NCBI GenBank assembly: GCA_002398565.1
Contig: DGZP01000114.1
Location: 5,816-12,295, forward strand
Direction: 5' to 3'
Origin: Proteiniphilum sp. UBA4977
Lineage (GTDB): Bacteria; Bacteroidota; Bacteroidia; Bacteroidales; Dysgonomonadaceae
Length of the DNA: 6,480 nt
Below the pieces are notes generated by a model. It saw nothing but the letters and a program-made list of their open reading frames with translations. It was not told where the DNA came from and ran no database searches. A program made the position numbers and the translations under genes. This document shows, one piece after another, positions 1 through 6,480 of the stretch (position 1 is its first letter; the number at the start of each line of letters is the position of its first letter).

Positions 1-41
1 GAGTTCCATATGACACCATTGAAAATAAACATTTTAGTCAT

Positions 42-1499
42 ATGAAAAAGACAATAACATACATACTGATTGCAGTTTCATTATTATCCTTTAATTCCTG
101 TAATTTATTGGATGTAGACAACGTTTCCTCTATTTCAGGAGATGGTTACTGGCAGTCTAAAGGAGATGCGGAAAGTTATCTGATAGGTATCTATACAAGT
201 TTGAGAGATGTTTCGAACGCAACACTTCATTTTGAAGACAGGGGAGAAACATTTGAAGTGGGACTAATAGGTGGGCCATCCAATCTCTTTACCCAGAATC
301 TGACTTCACAAAATGGATACGGCTGGAATAGTTACTATACGGTTATTCAACATTGTAATATGTTGATTAAGAATATTGAACCGATCAGTTTTGGCATGGA
401 GGCTGATAAAAATGTCATTCTTGCAGAAACTTATTTCATTCGTTCATACATGTATTTCTGTATTCTCAGAATTTGGGGGGACGCCCCCTTAGAATTGGAC
501 CCGACAGAAAATGCCTCCAAACCCAAACTCGGAAGATCTCCTGCTACTGAAGTACTTCAACAGGCAATGGCCGACGTAGATAAATCTATTGAGTTGTTCC
601 CACAGGATGGTTATCCCAAGGGTAAAGGAAGGGTGTCAAAACAAGCTTCATATGCATTGAAAGCCGATCTGTTGCTGTGGAGAGCAAAAGTTCTGAATGG
701 CACAAATCAAGACTATCAGGAAGTAATAACAAATGCCGATTTGGCAAGCAAAAATCTTTCGTTGGAAGAGGATTTCGCCAATATTTACGGAACCAAAAAA
801 GGAAAAGAGGTGATTTTCGCGATTCATTTTGAACTTTTTGAAAAATCAGATCACTATAGCAGCAAATTAAAACCTCGGGACGTGTTTGTAGAGAAAGCCA
901 TTAATAAAGATGATATAGCATATGCAAAAAGTGGTGCCGGAACCAATTATGCACCCAGTGAAAGGTTGATGGCTCTATTTGAAGAAAACCCTGCAGACGA
1001 TAGAAAAAATAAGTCATACATTAAGGCGATCGATGCGGATAGCAATCTCATCGGGGTTTTTGATAATAAAATGAGAGGTACTAAAACAGAAGGAGACAGA
1101 AGTTATGATTCGGATATCATTATTTACCGGCTTGCAGAAATGTACCTATTCAAAGCGGAGGCTTATGCTGCGATGGATAAACTGCCGGAAGCAATCGCCG
1201 AATTAAACAAAGTGAGAAACAGGGCTAAAATCGGAAATTATGCCGGTCCCACAGATAAAATATCAGTTGAAAAGGAGATACTCAGTGAAAGGGGGCGGGA
1301 ATTGTATCTGGAAAGAAAAAGATGGCCCGATCTTCTTCGATTTCATTTCGGTGGAACAATAGATGTATATGAGTTTGTTCCCAATCTGAAAAGTAGAGCG
1401 GACGATGGAATTCGCGTGCCGTTGTATCTTGCTATTCCATTGAGAGATATAGATATTAATCCTAATCTGGAACAAACCGAGGGGTATGAAAACTTATAA
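42..1499 (+). CDS. SusD/RagB-family outer-membrane glycan-binding lipoprotein
   Basis: SusD-like proteins sit on the outer surface as a lid on a SusC TonB-dependent channel and capture oligosaccharides for import. Seen here: a 485-residue protein, normal for the family, with a basic N-terminus, hydrophobic core and lipoprotein cysteine at C20 (LSFNSC), followed by the typical NLLDVDN start of the mature protein. Family hallmarks are the helical stretch around 128-150 (AETYFIRSYMYF, then WGDAPL), NKVRNRA at 389-395, ERGRELYLERKRW at 416-428, and the C-terminal IPLRDIDINPNLEQTEGY at 465-482. The start at 42 is chosen because it gives a clean signal peptide; the frame stays open to the left edge, but the added residues (VPYDTIENKHFSH) are not signal-like. 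The leader is AT-rich with no clear Shine-Dalgarno site, usual for Bacteroidota. The SusC partner is expected upstream. The gene overlaps the following sialidase, so the ligand is probably a sialylated glycan (inference). Confidence 0.95.
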   Translation: MKKTITYILIAVSLLSFNSCNLLDVDNVSSISGDGYWQSKGDAESYLIGIYTSLRDVSNATLHFEDRGETFEVGLIGGPSNLFTQNLTSQNGYGWNSYYTVIQHCNMLIKNIEPISFGMEADKNVILAETYFIRSYMYFCILRIWGDAPLELDPTENASKPKLGRSPATEVLQQAMADVDKSIELFPQDGYPKGKGRVSKQASYALKADLLLWRAKVLNGTNQDYQEVITNADLASKNLSLEEDFANIYGTKKGKEVIFAIHFELFEKSDHYSSKLKPRDVFVEKAINKDDIAYAKSGAGTNYAPSERLMALFEENPADDRKNKSYIKAIDADSNLIGVFDNKMRGTKTEGDRSYDSDIIIYRLAEMYLFKAEAYAAMDKLPEAIAELNKVRNRAKIGNYAGPTDKISVEKEILSERGRELYLERKRWPDLLRFHFGGTIDVYEFVPNLKSRADDGIRVPLYLAIPLRDIDINPNLEQTEGYENL

Positions 1500-2655
1500 T
1501 AAACAATCATTTTTGCTTTTCTTTTTTATCTTGCAGTTGCTTGTATTATCCTGTGGCAGCAATACAGATTTACCTCCTGATCCTGCTCCTGCTCCGGACC
1601 CTGATCCGTCTCCGGAGCAACCTTTAGAATTTAATTATGTTTTTGAACAAGGAACACTTGGTTACGAAGCATATCGGATTCCTGCGATCGTGAAAACCAA
1701 TGGAAATATATTATTGGCATTTGCTGAAGCCCGCAAAATGAGAAGCAATGGCGACTCGGGCGATATCGATTTGGTTGTCAAACGTTCATCCGATAACGGA
1801 AAAACCTGGAGTAATCAGATAATAATCTGGGATGATGATTTGAATACCTGTGGAAATCCGGTTCCCATTGTAGATGACAAAGGAAGAGTCCATCTCCTGA
1901 TGACTTGGAACTACAAGGATGATAAATGGGGTGCACTTGTAAACGGTACGGGAACCGACACCAGAAGACCTTATTATTCCTATTCCGATGACGAAGGAAA
2001 AACATGGAGCAAACCGGTTGAAATCACGAAAAGCATAAAAAAACCAATCTGGGATTGGTATGGAACGGGTCCCGTTCATGGTATTCAAATAAAAAAAGGC
2101 ATATTCAAAAACCGTCTGGTTTCTCCAAACTATTTTACAATAAGAGAAAATGGAAAGGTTGTAGATTATTCACATATTGCTTACTCCGATGATTACGGGA
2201 TTACGTGGAAGGCAGGTAATCCTACACCAGTGGGTGAAGTGGGTGAGTGTTCTGTGGCTGAACTGGAAGATGGAACCCTGATACTCAACATGAGAACCGA
2301 TGAAGGATATTACCGGAAATACAGTTTGAGCGTAGACGGAGGTATTACATGGTCAATTCCCAAAGTCGACGTAAAACAACTGGATGCAAAATGTCAGGGG
2401 AGCATCTTGACTATTGGGAGTAATCTCTTTTTATCCAATGCTGCGGCGGCAACAAGAACGAATATGACCATTAAAAAGAGTACCGACAATGGCAGTAATT
2501 GGAGTGGAAAGTATATTGTTTATCCTGAAAATTCCGGATATTCAGATCTTGTGGAGATTTCTGAAAATCAGATCGGGATATTCTACGAAGGAGGGAAAAA
2601 GCGATATACGGATGGAATGGATTTTAAAGTGGTCAATATAAGCTCAATAAAATGA
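1486..2655 (+). CDS. GH33 sialidase (exo-alpha-sialidase-like) lipoprotein A
   Basis: Predicted retaining glycosidase that removes terminal sialic acid, or a related 2-keto-3-deoxy acid, from glycans. A signal peptide ends in lipobox VLSC (C23), then a Pro/Asp-rich linker (about 30-46), then one six-bladed beta-propeller filling the rest of the 389 residues. Asp boxes: 101-108 SSDNGKTW, 167-174 SDDEGKTW, 234-241 SDDYGITW, 282-289 SVDGGITW and a degenerate 332-339 STDNGSNW. By comparison with known sialidases (human NEU2 numbering recalled), the arginine triad is R64 (in YRIP), R270 (in LNMR) and R324; the acid/base Asp is D90; the nucleophile pair is Y352 with E254. E81 (AFAE) is also kept. 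The set appears complete, so activity is expected. The start lies inside the last codons of the SusD gene, suggesting translational coupling, and the stop overlaps the next start. Compared with canonical enzymes the Glu motif reads GECSVAEL rather than NESxVxEL, and the Tyr motif SGYSDL rather than SAYSDL, so substrate preference may differ. Confidence 0.93.
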   Translation: MKTYNKQSFLLFFFILQLLVLSCGSNTDLPPDPAPAPDPDPSPEQPLEFNYVFEQGTLGYEAYRIPAIVKTNGNILLAFAEARKMRSNGDSGDIDLVVKRSSDNGKTWSNQIIIWDDDLNTCGNPVPIVDDKGRVHLLMTWNYKDDKWGALVNGTGTDTRRPYYSYSDDEGKTWSKPVEITKSIKKPIWDWYGTGPVHGIQIKKGIFKNRLVSPNYFTIRENGKVVDYSHIAYSDDYGITWKAGNPTPVGEVGECSVAELEDGTLILNMRTDEGYYRKYSLSVDGGITWSIPKVDVKQLDAKCQGSILTIGSNLFLSNAAAATRTNMTIKKSTDNGSNWSGKYIVYPENSGYSDLVEISENQIGIFYEGGKKRYTDGMDFKVVNISSIK

Positions 2656-3803
2656 AACACTCTAAATACTCTTTTATTTTAACAGTCATACTGTTACTTT
2701 TTACGGTTTGTTCAAACGATACTCCGGGAGATATGAATCCGAATCCAAATCCGGATCCGTCGAATGACATGATCAAGGCTCCGGAAATATACAAAGCATC
2801 GACAGAGGGCTATAGTTGTTTCCGTATTCCTGCCATTGTTCAAACTAGGAATAGAACGTTGCTCGCCTTTGCTGAAGGCAGAAAAAGAAATTGCCGTGAT
2901 GAAGGTGATATAGATCTGGTGCTGCGACGGTCAACTGATAATGGAGAAACATGGAGTGACCTGGTTATGGTTTGGGATGATGCCGATAATACGTGTGGAA
3001 ATCCAAGCCCGATCGTGGACATGGAAACCGGGAGGATTCATTTATTAATGACGTGGAACCTGGGAGAAGATAATATTGGAGCGATCAATGCAGGAACAAG
3101 TAAAGATACTCGACGGGTATTTTACAGCTGGTCTGATGATGACGGACTCACCTGGGTGAAACCCAAAGAGATCACCTCTTCCGTAAAGAATCCTGCATGG
3201 GGTTGGTACGCCACCGGTCCCTGTCACGGAATCATTTTGACCAAAGAACCATATAAAGGAAGGATTGTGGTTCCTTGCGACTATATTGAGGTGGGACCCG
3301 GCCGAAAACAGTATTCCCATGTTATTTATTCTGATGATAAAGGGGAAACATGGAAAATTGGCGGCACCTCCGTGGGAGGAAACGAGTCCACCGTGGCTGA
3401 ATTGTCAGATGGCCGACTAATGCTGAATATGAGAAATTCGAGCCCTTACAGAACTTTTGCTTTCAGCAGTGACGGTGGTGAGACATGGACAGCCAGCAGG
3501 CAGGATTACGCTTTACCCGATCCTACATGTCAGGCAAGCATACTGAATACACTCATAAATGATAAACATTTCCTTTTCTTTTCCAATGCCGCAAGTGCAA
3601 GTCGAATTAATATGACAATCAAAAAAAGCAGCGACAACGGTGCAACGTGGCCGTACTCATATATAATAAACAGTGGTCCTTCCGCCTATTCTGATATTGT
3701 AATGGTTTCAGAAAATGAGATCGGCATTTTATATGAAAAGGGGAATAATAATCCGTACGAAAAAATAAGTTTTGAGAAAATTAATGTACAAAAAATCAAA
3801 TAG
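2652..3803 (+). CDS. GH33 sialidase (exo-alpha-sialidase-like) lipoprotein B
   Basis: Second predicted sialidase, 383 residues, a tandem paralogue of the gene before it: both share TCGNPxPIVD, HLLMTWN, NMTIKKS and SENxIGI blocks. An N-terminal signal is followed by C20, but the lipobox is LFTVC, with Val just before Cys where Gly, Ala or Ser is usual, so lipidation is likely but less certain. A short NPNPNPDP linker (29-36) leads into the propeller. Asp boxes: 94-101 STDNGETW, 161-168 SDDDGLTW, 227-234 SDDKGETW, 272-279 SSDGGETW, 326-333 SSDNGATW. Expected catalytic residues are all present: R58 (FRIP), D83, E245 (NESTVAEL), R261 (LNMR), R318 and Y346 (SAYSD). The Glu and Tyr motifs are closer to the textbook pattern than in paralogue A. 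The ATG sits in an ATGA overlap with the stop of A, and only four bases separate its stop from the PKD-LamG gene, so the four genes are very probably one operon. Confidence 0.93.
   Translation: MKHSKYSFILTVILLLFTVCSNDTPGDMNPNPNPDPSNDMIKAPEIYKASTEGYSCFRIPAIVQTRNRTLLAFAEGRKRNCRDEGDIDLVLRRSTDNGETWSDLVMVWDDADNTCGNPSPIVDMETGRIHLLMTWNLGEDNIGAINAGTSKDTRRVFYSWSDDDGLTWVKPKEITSSVKNPAWGWYATGPCHGIILTKEPYKGRIVVPCDYIEVGPGRKQYSHVIYSDDKGETWKIGGTSVGGNESTVAELSDGRLMLNMRNSSPYRTFAFSSDGGETWTASRQDYALPDPTCQASILNTLINDKHFLFFSNAASASRINMTIKKSSDNGATWPYSYIINSGPSAYSDIVMVSENEIGILYEKGNNNPYEKISFEKINVQKIK
2736..2759 (+). repeat. Four in-frame hexamer repeats encoding an NP/DP linker
   Basis: Four consecutive six-base units (aatccg, aatcca, aatccg, gatccg) encode Asn-Pro, Asn-Pro, Asn-Pro, Asp-Pro, residues 29-36 of sialidase B. 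They lie between the lipoprotein cysteine and the catalytic domain, so the segment probably acts as a stiff spacer lifting the enzyme off the membrane. Gain or loss of a unit would keep the reading frame. Confidence 0.8.
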
Positions 3804-3807
3804 AAAC

Positions 3808-5376
3808 ATGAAAACAATAAAATCAATATTCTTTATATGTTTTGTCCTTATCGGGTTCATGGCTGCGTGTACCGATGAAGTAGATCAGCCGCTCATCCCC
3901 GAATTTAGTTCGGATGTAAAAGAAATTGTGGTTGGAGAAAATATTGTCTTTAAAGATGAGTCCTTGGGTGAACCTTCAAAATGGAATTGGTATTTTGAAG
4001 GAGGAACTCCCGCTTCGTCAATTCTTTTCAGCCCTACGGTAAAATATGAAGTGCCGGGTACATACTCGGTCCGACTGGTAGTTGTCAGGGGAAATGACTC
4101 TGTAGTAGTAAACAAAGAAGATTACGTGGTGGTAGATTATCCTTCAGAAATTATCACGGATTTCACAGTAGATAAAACAATAGGTACAAATGAAGATCAA
4201 TTCAGTTTTACAGACATATCAGAAGGGTATCCAACTGAGTGGTTTTGGGAATTCATAACTCAGGAAGGAGTTGTTGTAACAAGTACGGAACAAAACCCTT
4301 CATTAAATTTTGAACCTGGAATATATAGTGTAAAACTCACTGTAAAGAATCCCAATATATCTTCAAGCAAGACCGTCTCCGATTATCTGACAATCATTGA
4401 TAAATACTCCGTAGCCGCAGACTTTGGTGCGGTGTCGAGAAATACATATGCCGGCGGCAGTATCCAGTTTCAGGATAAAACTTCTGGAAACGCAGCCGAG
4501 TGGGAGTGGACTTTCGAAGGAGGAACACCCTCTTCTTCCACTGAGCAAAATCCGTTAATCACTTATTCTTCCCCTGGAAAGTATAAGGTGACTTTGAAGT
4601 CTTCTAATGCAGTAAACACTTCAACTATAGAAAAAGAACAATTTACTGTCGTTATACCGAGTGAGAATCTGGTTATGTATCTTCCGTTTGATGGAAGTAG
4701 TCATGATGCTGGCCCTCATCAGTTAAATCCTGAAATTCTGAATAAAGGGATTGCCGAAATTAAGTTCGATGCTAATTCACGATTTACAGGTAAAAACGCA
4801 GAAGGATACTCGGCAGCACAATTTATGAGTATTGATGCTAATAATTATGCAGTTTTGTCTATTCCCGAAACCGATTATTTGGATTTTCAAACTGCAGATT
4901 TTACGGTTGCCTTTTGGGTGAAATTACCTCAGATATCCAAAAATGCAGCAATCTTCCATCATGGTTCCGGACCGGGAGCCCGTCCTGATAATGAAAATAG
5001 ACAATCGTGGTTTAGATTTCAACCTAGTGGTCAGTTTGCCAGATTCTGTGTGGAACAAAAGGGTAAAGCCGGAAACTGGGTTGAATACACAGAGAAGAGA
5101 ATGGATGACAATTTGTGGCATCACTATGTATGTATATACAAGGAAGAAGGTGGTAAAAAGAATGGCTATATGTATATTGATGGAGTCTTGGAAGCGAGTA
5201 GTCTTGGTAAAGACATAAAGACAATCGACAAAACGCCCTATGTGATTGGTGCCAATTACAGATTTACAAACGGACTGTTTGCTCCTGAAAATTTCCTGAG
5301 CGGATACATCGATGACTACATTCTCTATAAGAGAGCCTTGAGTGAGGAGGAAGCAATAAAACTTTACACTTATTAA
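3808..5376 (+). CDS. Lipoprotein with three PKD domains and a C-terminal LamG-like lectin domain; candidate surface glycan-binding protein
   Basis: A 522-residue lipoprotein with no catalytic motif that I recognise. The signal peptide ends in lipobox FMAAC (C21), followed by acidic TDEVD, a pattern compatible with export to the cell surface in Bacteroidota. Three PKD-type beta-sandwich repeats follow at about 31-109, 115-197 and 203-283. Repeats 1 and 3 carry WxWxFEGGTP and all three carry a PGxYxVxL-type strand (PGTYSVRL, PGIYSVKL, PGKYKVTL). The C-terminal part, about 287-522, matches the concanavalin A-like/LamG_3 fold: LVMYLPFDG, FTVAFWVKLP (365-374), NLWHHYVCIY (435-444), YMYIDGVLEASS (454-465) and the closing GYIDDYILYKRALSEEEA (499-516). 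It lies four bases after sialidase B, where SusE/F-like binding proteins are often encoded in such loci. The likely role is holding the target glycan at the surface, with the PKD repeats as a stalk (inference). The start at 3808 is preferred over upstream in-frame TTG 3772 and ATG 3784, which lie inside the sialidase B gene and would bury the signal peptide. Confidence 0.88.
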   Translation: MKTIKSIFFICFVLIGFMAACTDEVDQPLIPEFSSDVKEIVVGENIVFKDESLGEPSKWNWYFEGGTPASSILFSPTVKYEVPGTYSVRLVVVRGNDSVVVNKEDYVVVDYPSEIITDFTVDKTIGTNEDQFSFTDISEGYPTEWFWEFITQEGVVVTSTEQNPSLNFEPGIYSVKLTVKNPNISSSKTVSDYLTIIDKYSVAADFGAVSRNTYAGGSIQFQDKTSGNAAEWEWTFEGGTPSSSTEQNPLITYSSPGKYKVTLKSSNAVNTSTIEKEQFTVVIPSENLVMYLPFDGSSHDAGPHQLNPEILNKGIAEIKFDANSRFTGKNAEGYSAAQFMSIDANNYAVLSIPETDYLDFQTADFTVAFWVKLPQISKNAAIFHHGSGPGARPDNENRQSWFRFQPSGQFARFCVEQKGKAGNWVEYTEKRMDDNLWHHYVCIYKEEGGKKNGYMYIDGVLEASSLGKDIKTIDKTPYVIGANYRFTNGLFAPENFLSGYIDDYILYKRALSEEEAIKLYTY

Positions 5377-5416
5377 ATTGAAAAATAAAATATCTTTCTA
5401 TAGAATGTAAAGGAAT

Positions 5417-5468
5417 GAATGGCCGATAACTAAATAATGATAAAATTTTATCCGGTTATTGGTCATTC
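5417..5468 (+). terminator. Hairpin in the gap, possible intrinsic terminator or mRNA-stability element
   Basis: The arms 5417-5430 (GAATGGCCGATAAC) and 5455-5468 (GTTATTGGTCATTC) pair over 14 positions without a bulge, using 12 Watson-Crick and two G-U pairs. The 24-base loop contains the perfect 14-base palindrome GATAAAATTTTATC (5439-5452). The stem is followed by CTTTGTTCAATTT, which is T-rich but interrupted, so it is not a strong classical terminator. It begins 40 bases after the PKD-LamG stop, a sensible place to end or stabilise the four-gene transcript before the third sialidase gene. A regulatory role is equally possible. Confidence 0.5.
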
Positions 5469-5527
5469 TTTGTTCAATTTAATGAAATCCTACCCTATTT
5501 TAATTTAAATAGTAAAAACTACATAGT

Positions 5528-6480
5528 ATGAACAAAATTCCATTGTTTATATCCATTTTGACTTTAATGTTGTTACTTTCTGATAATATTAAAAGTAAAA
5601 ACTACCAGAACGTTTTGTGGGAACAGGGAACGGGTGAATATAATAATTATCGCATACCGGCACTGGTTGTCACCAACGAAGGAACACTGCTCGCCTTTTG
5701 CGAGGGACGTGAGGCGGGTGATACCGGAGATATCAACTTGTTGATGAAACGTTCGGAAGATAATGGGATGACATGGAGCGATGAACAGGTTGTATGGGAC
5801 GATGCCGACAACACCTGTGGAAATCCCTGTCCTGTGGTCGATGAGGAAACCGGACGAATCTGGTTGTTCACCAGCTGGAATAATGGAAAAGACAAGGAAA
5901 GTGATATCATCAATAAAACATCGTTGTCTCCTAGATTACCCTATGTATGTTATTCCGATGACGATGGCAAAACGTGGTCGGAGCCGGCGAGTCTGGAAGA
6001 AACATGCCGCGACCCTTCATGGGGGTGGTATGCCACCGGCCCCGGAATAGGAATACAAGTGAAGAAGGGCGCTTACAAAGGCAGGCTGGTTATTCCGGCG
6101 AATCATAGTTACGATGATCCGCAAGGAAACCTGGCAGGAGGCCCCTATGGCTATGCGGCCCATGTGATCTATTCTGACGATCATGGAAAATCGTGGCAGA
6201 TAAGCGAATCCATCAAACCCGGATGCAACGAAAGCCAGGTGACTGAATTATCCGACGGTACTTTGCTGATGAATATGCGTTCCTACAATAATAAACAGGC
6301 AAGAGCAATCAGTTATAGCACGGATGGTGGGCAAAATTGGTCGGAGATTGAACACGACTTTCAACTGGTGGAGTCGTTATGTCAGGCAGCTATATTAAAT
6401 TTTGACAGTGCCGGCAGACAACAGTCTCATTTGTTTCTTAATCCTGCCGTGCCCCATGGAAGAGATCATCTGACGCTTAA
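5528..6480 (+). CDS. GH33 sialidase C, secreted or periplasmic, 3' end cut by the window
   Basis: Open from ATG 5528 to the right edge without a stop: 317 full codons plus two bases, so the C-terminus is missing because of the window, not a mutation. The N-terminus (MNKIPLFISILTLMLLLSDN) is a Sec-type signal without a lipobox cysteine, so this enzyme is predicted to be soluble in the periplasm or secreted, unlike A and B. The catalytic domain starts almost at once (WEQGTGEYNNYRIPAL) with no linker. Asp boxes: 76-83 SEDNGMTW, 143-150 SDDDGKTW, 216-223 SDDHGKSW, 264-271 STDGGQNW. Visible active-site residues: R42 (YRIP), E59, D65, E235 (CNESQVTEL), R251 (MNMR) and R312; the Tyr nucleophile should lie just beyond the edge. 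The sequence is closer to canonical bacterial sialidases than A or B, with longer loops at about 118-136 and 192-211. The start has no Shine-Dalgarno site but an A-rich leader. Sampled blocks are somewhat more GC-rich than the genes to its left. It may be separately transcribed, given the 151-base gap and hairpin upstream. Confidence 0.92.
   Translation, partial: MNKIPLFISILTLMLLLSDNIKSKNYQNVLWEQGTGEYNNYRIPALVVTNEGTLLAFCEGREAGDTGDINLLMKRSEDNGMTWSDEQVVWDDADNTCGNPCPVVDEETGRIWLFTSWNNGKDKESDIINKTSLSPRLPYVCYSDDDGKTWSEPASLEETCRDPSWGWYATGPGIGIQVKKGAYKGRLVIPANHSYDDPQGNLAGGPYGYAAHVIYSDDHGKSWQISESIKPGCNESQVTELSDGTLLMNMRSYNNKQARAISYSTDGGQNWSEIEHDFQLVESLCQAAILNFDSAGRQQSHLFLNPAVPHGRDHLTL

Noticed and set aside
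1..45. Possible 3' end of an upstream SusC gene
   Set aside because: Frame 1 ends at TGA 43-45 (overlapping the SusD ATG) and frame 2 at TGA 11-13. Either could be the end of an upstream gene, but neither visible tail shows the aromatic-ending terminal strand typical of SusC, so I cannot choose.
3772..3807. Longer start for the PKD-LamG protein at TTG 3772 or ATG 3784
   Set aside because: Both lie inside the sialidase B gene and add a charged stretch before an otherwise well-formed lipoprotein signal that begins at ATG 3808.
4943..5218. Second + strand open frame inside the PKD-LamG gene
   Set aside because: Its product has no domain-like pattern and it is fully inside a gene with clear LamG motifs in the other frame.
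5469..5503. Bacteroides-type promoter before sialidase C (TTTG at 5469-5472, TATTTTAA at 5496-5503)
   Set aside because: The TTTG fits a -33 box, but the -7 candidate matches TAnnTTTG only in part and the spacing is slightly long. AT-rich DNA gives such matches by chance; a mapped transcription start would be needed.
1263..5913. Several minus-strand open frames of 60-100 codons
   Set aside because: All lie antisense to strongly supported genes and their products show no recognisable motifs.
5781..6050. + strand open frame inside sialidase C
   Set aside because: It is an out-of-frame shadow: the frame starting at 5528 carries Asp boxes and catalytic motifs across the same bases.

Overview
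The window looks like part of a Bacteroidota genome, most likely order Bacteroidales. The reasons are a SusD/RagB-family lipoprotein, short N-terminal lipoprotein signals on most genes, PKD and LamG-like domains on a surface lipoprotein, tightly packed same-strand genes, and AT-rich leaders without clear Shine-Dalgarno sequences. All recognisable genes are on the + strand. Together they form a polysaccharide-utilisation-locus (PUL) type cluster aimed at sialic acid or a related 2-keto-3-deoxy sugar acid.

Layout: (1) 42-1499, SusD-like glycan-binding lipoprotein; its usual SusC/TonB-dependent partner would lie just left of the window. (2) 1486-2655, GH33 sialidase lipoprotein A, overlapping the SusD gene by 14 bases. 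(3) 2652-3803, GH33 sialidase lipoprotein B, joined to A by an ATGA stop/start overlap. (4) 3808-5376, lipoprotein with three PKD domains and a C-terminal LamG/concanavalin-like domain, four bases after gene 3; it sits where SusE/F-type or other surface glycan-binding proteins are often encoded. (5) 5377-5527, a 151-base gap containing a 14-bp-stem hairpin (5417-5468) that may be a terminator. (6) 5528-6480, a third GH33 sialidase, cut off by the right edge, with a Sec signal but no lipobox.

All three GH33 proteins show the arginine triad, the catalytic Asp and the Glu that partners the nucleophilic Tyr; the Tyr itself is visible in A and B and lies beyond the window in the third. A and B share several idiosyncratic motifs and look like a diverged tandem pair, while the third is closer to the canonical bacterial sialidase pattern. 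A reasonable model is that cell-surface A and B and periplasmic or secreted C cleave terminal alpha-keto acids from glycans that SusD and the PKD-LamG protein hold at the surface, with SusC/D importing the products. This is inferred from gene content; no transporter or catabolic gene (NanA/NanE type) lies inside the window.

No RNA genes, CRISPR arrays, insertion sequences or attachment sites were seen. The cluster is an unusual arrangement of known families rather than a clearly new system. The points most worth following up are three non-identical GH33 enzymes in one locus with different predicted localisation, and the PKD3-LamG candidate glycan-binding protein.
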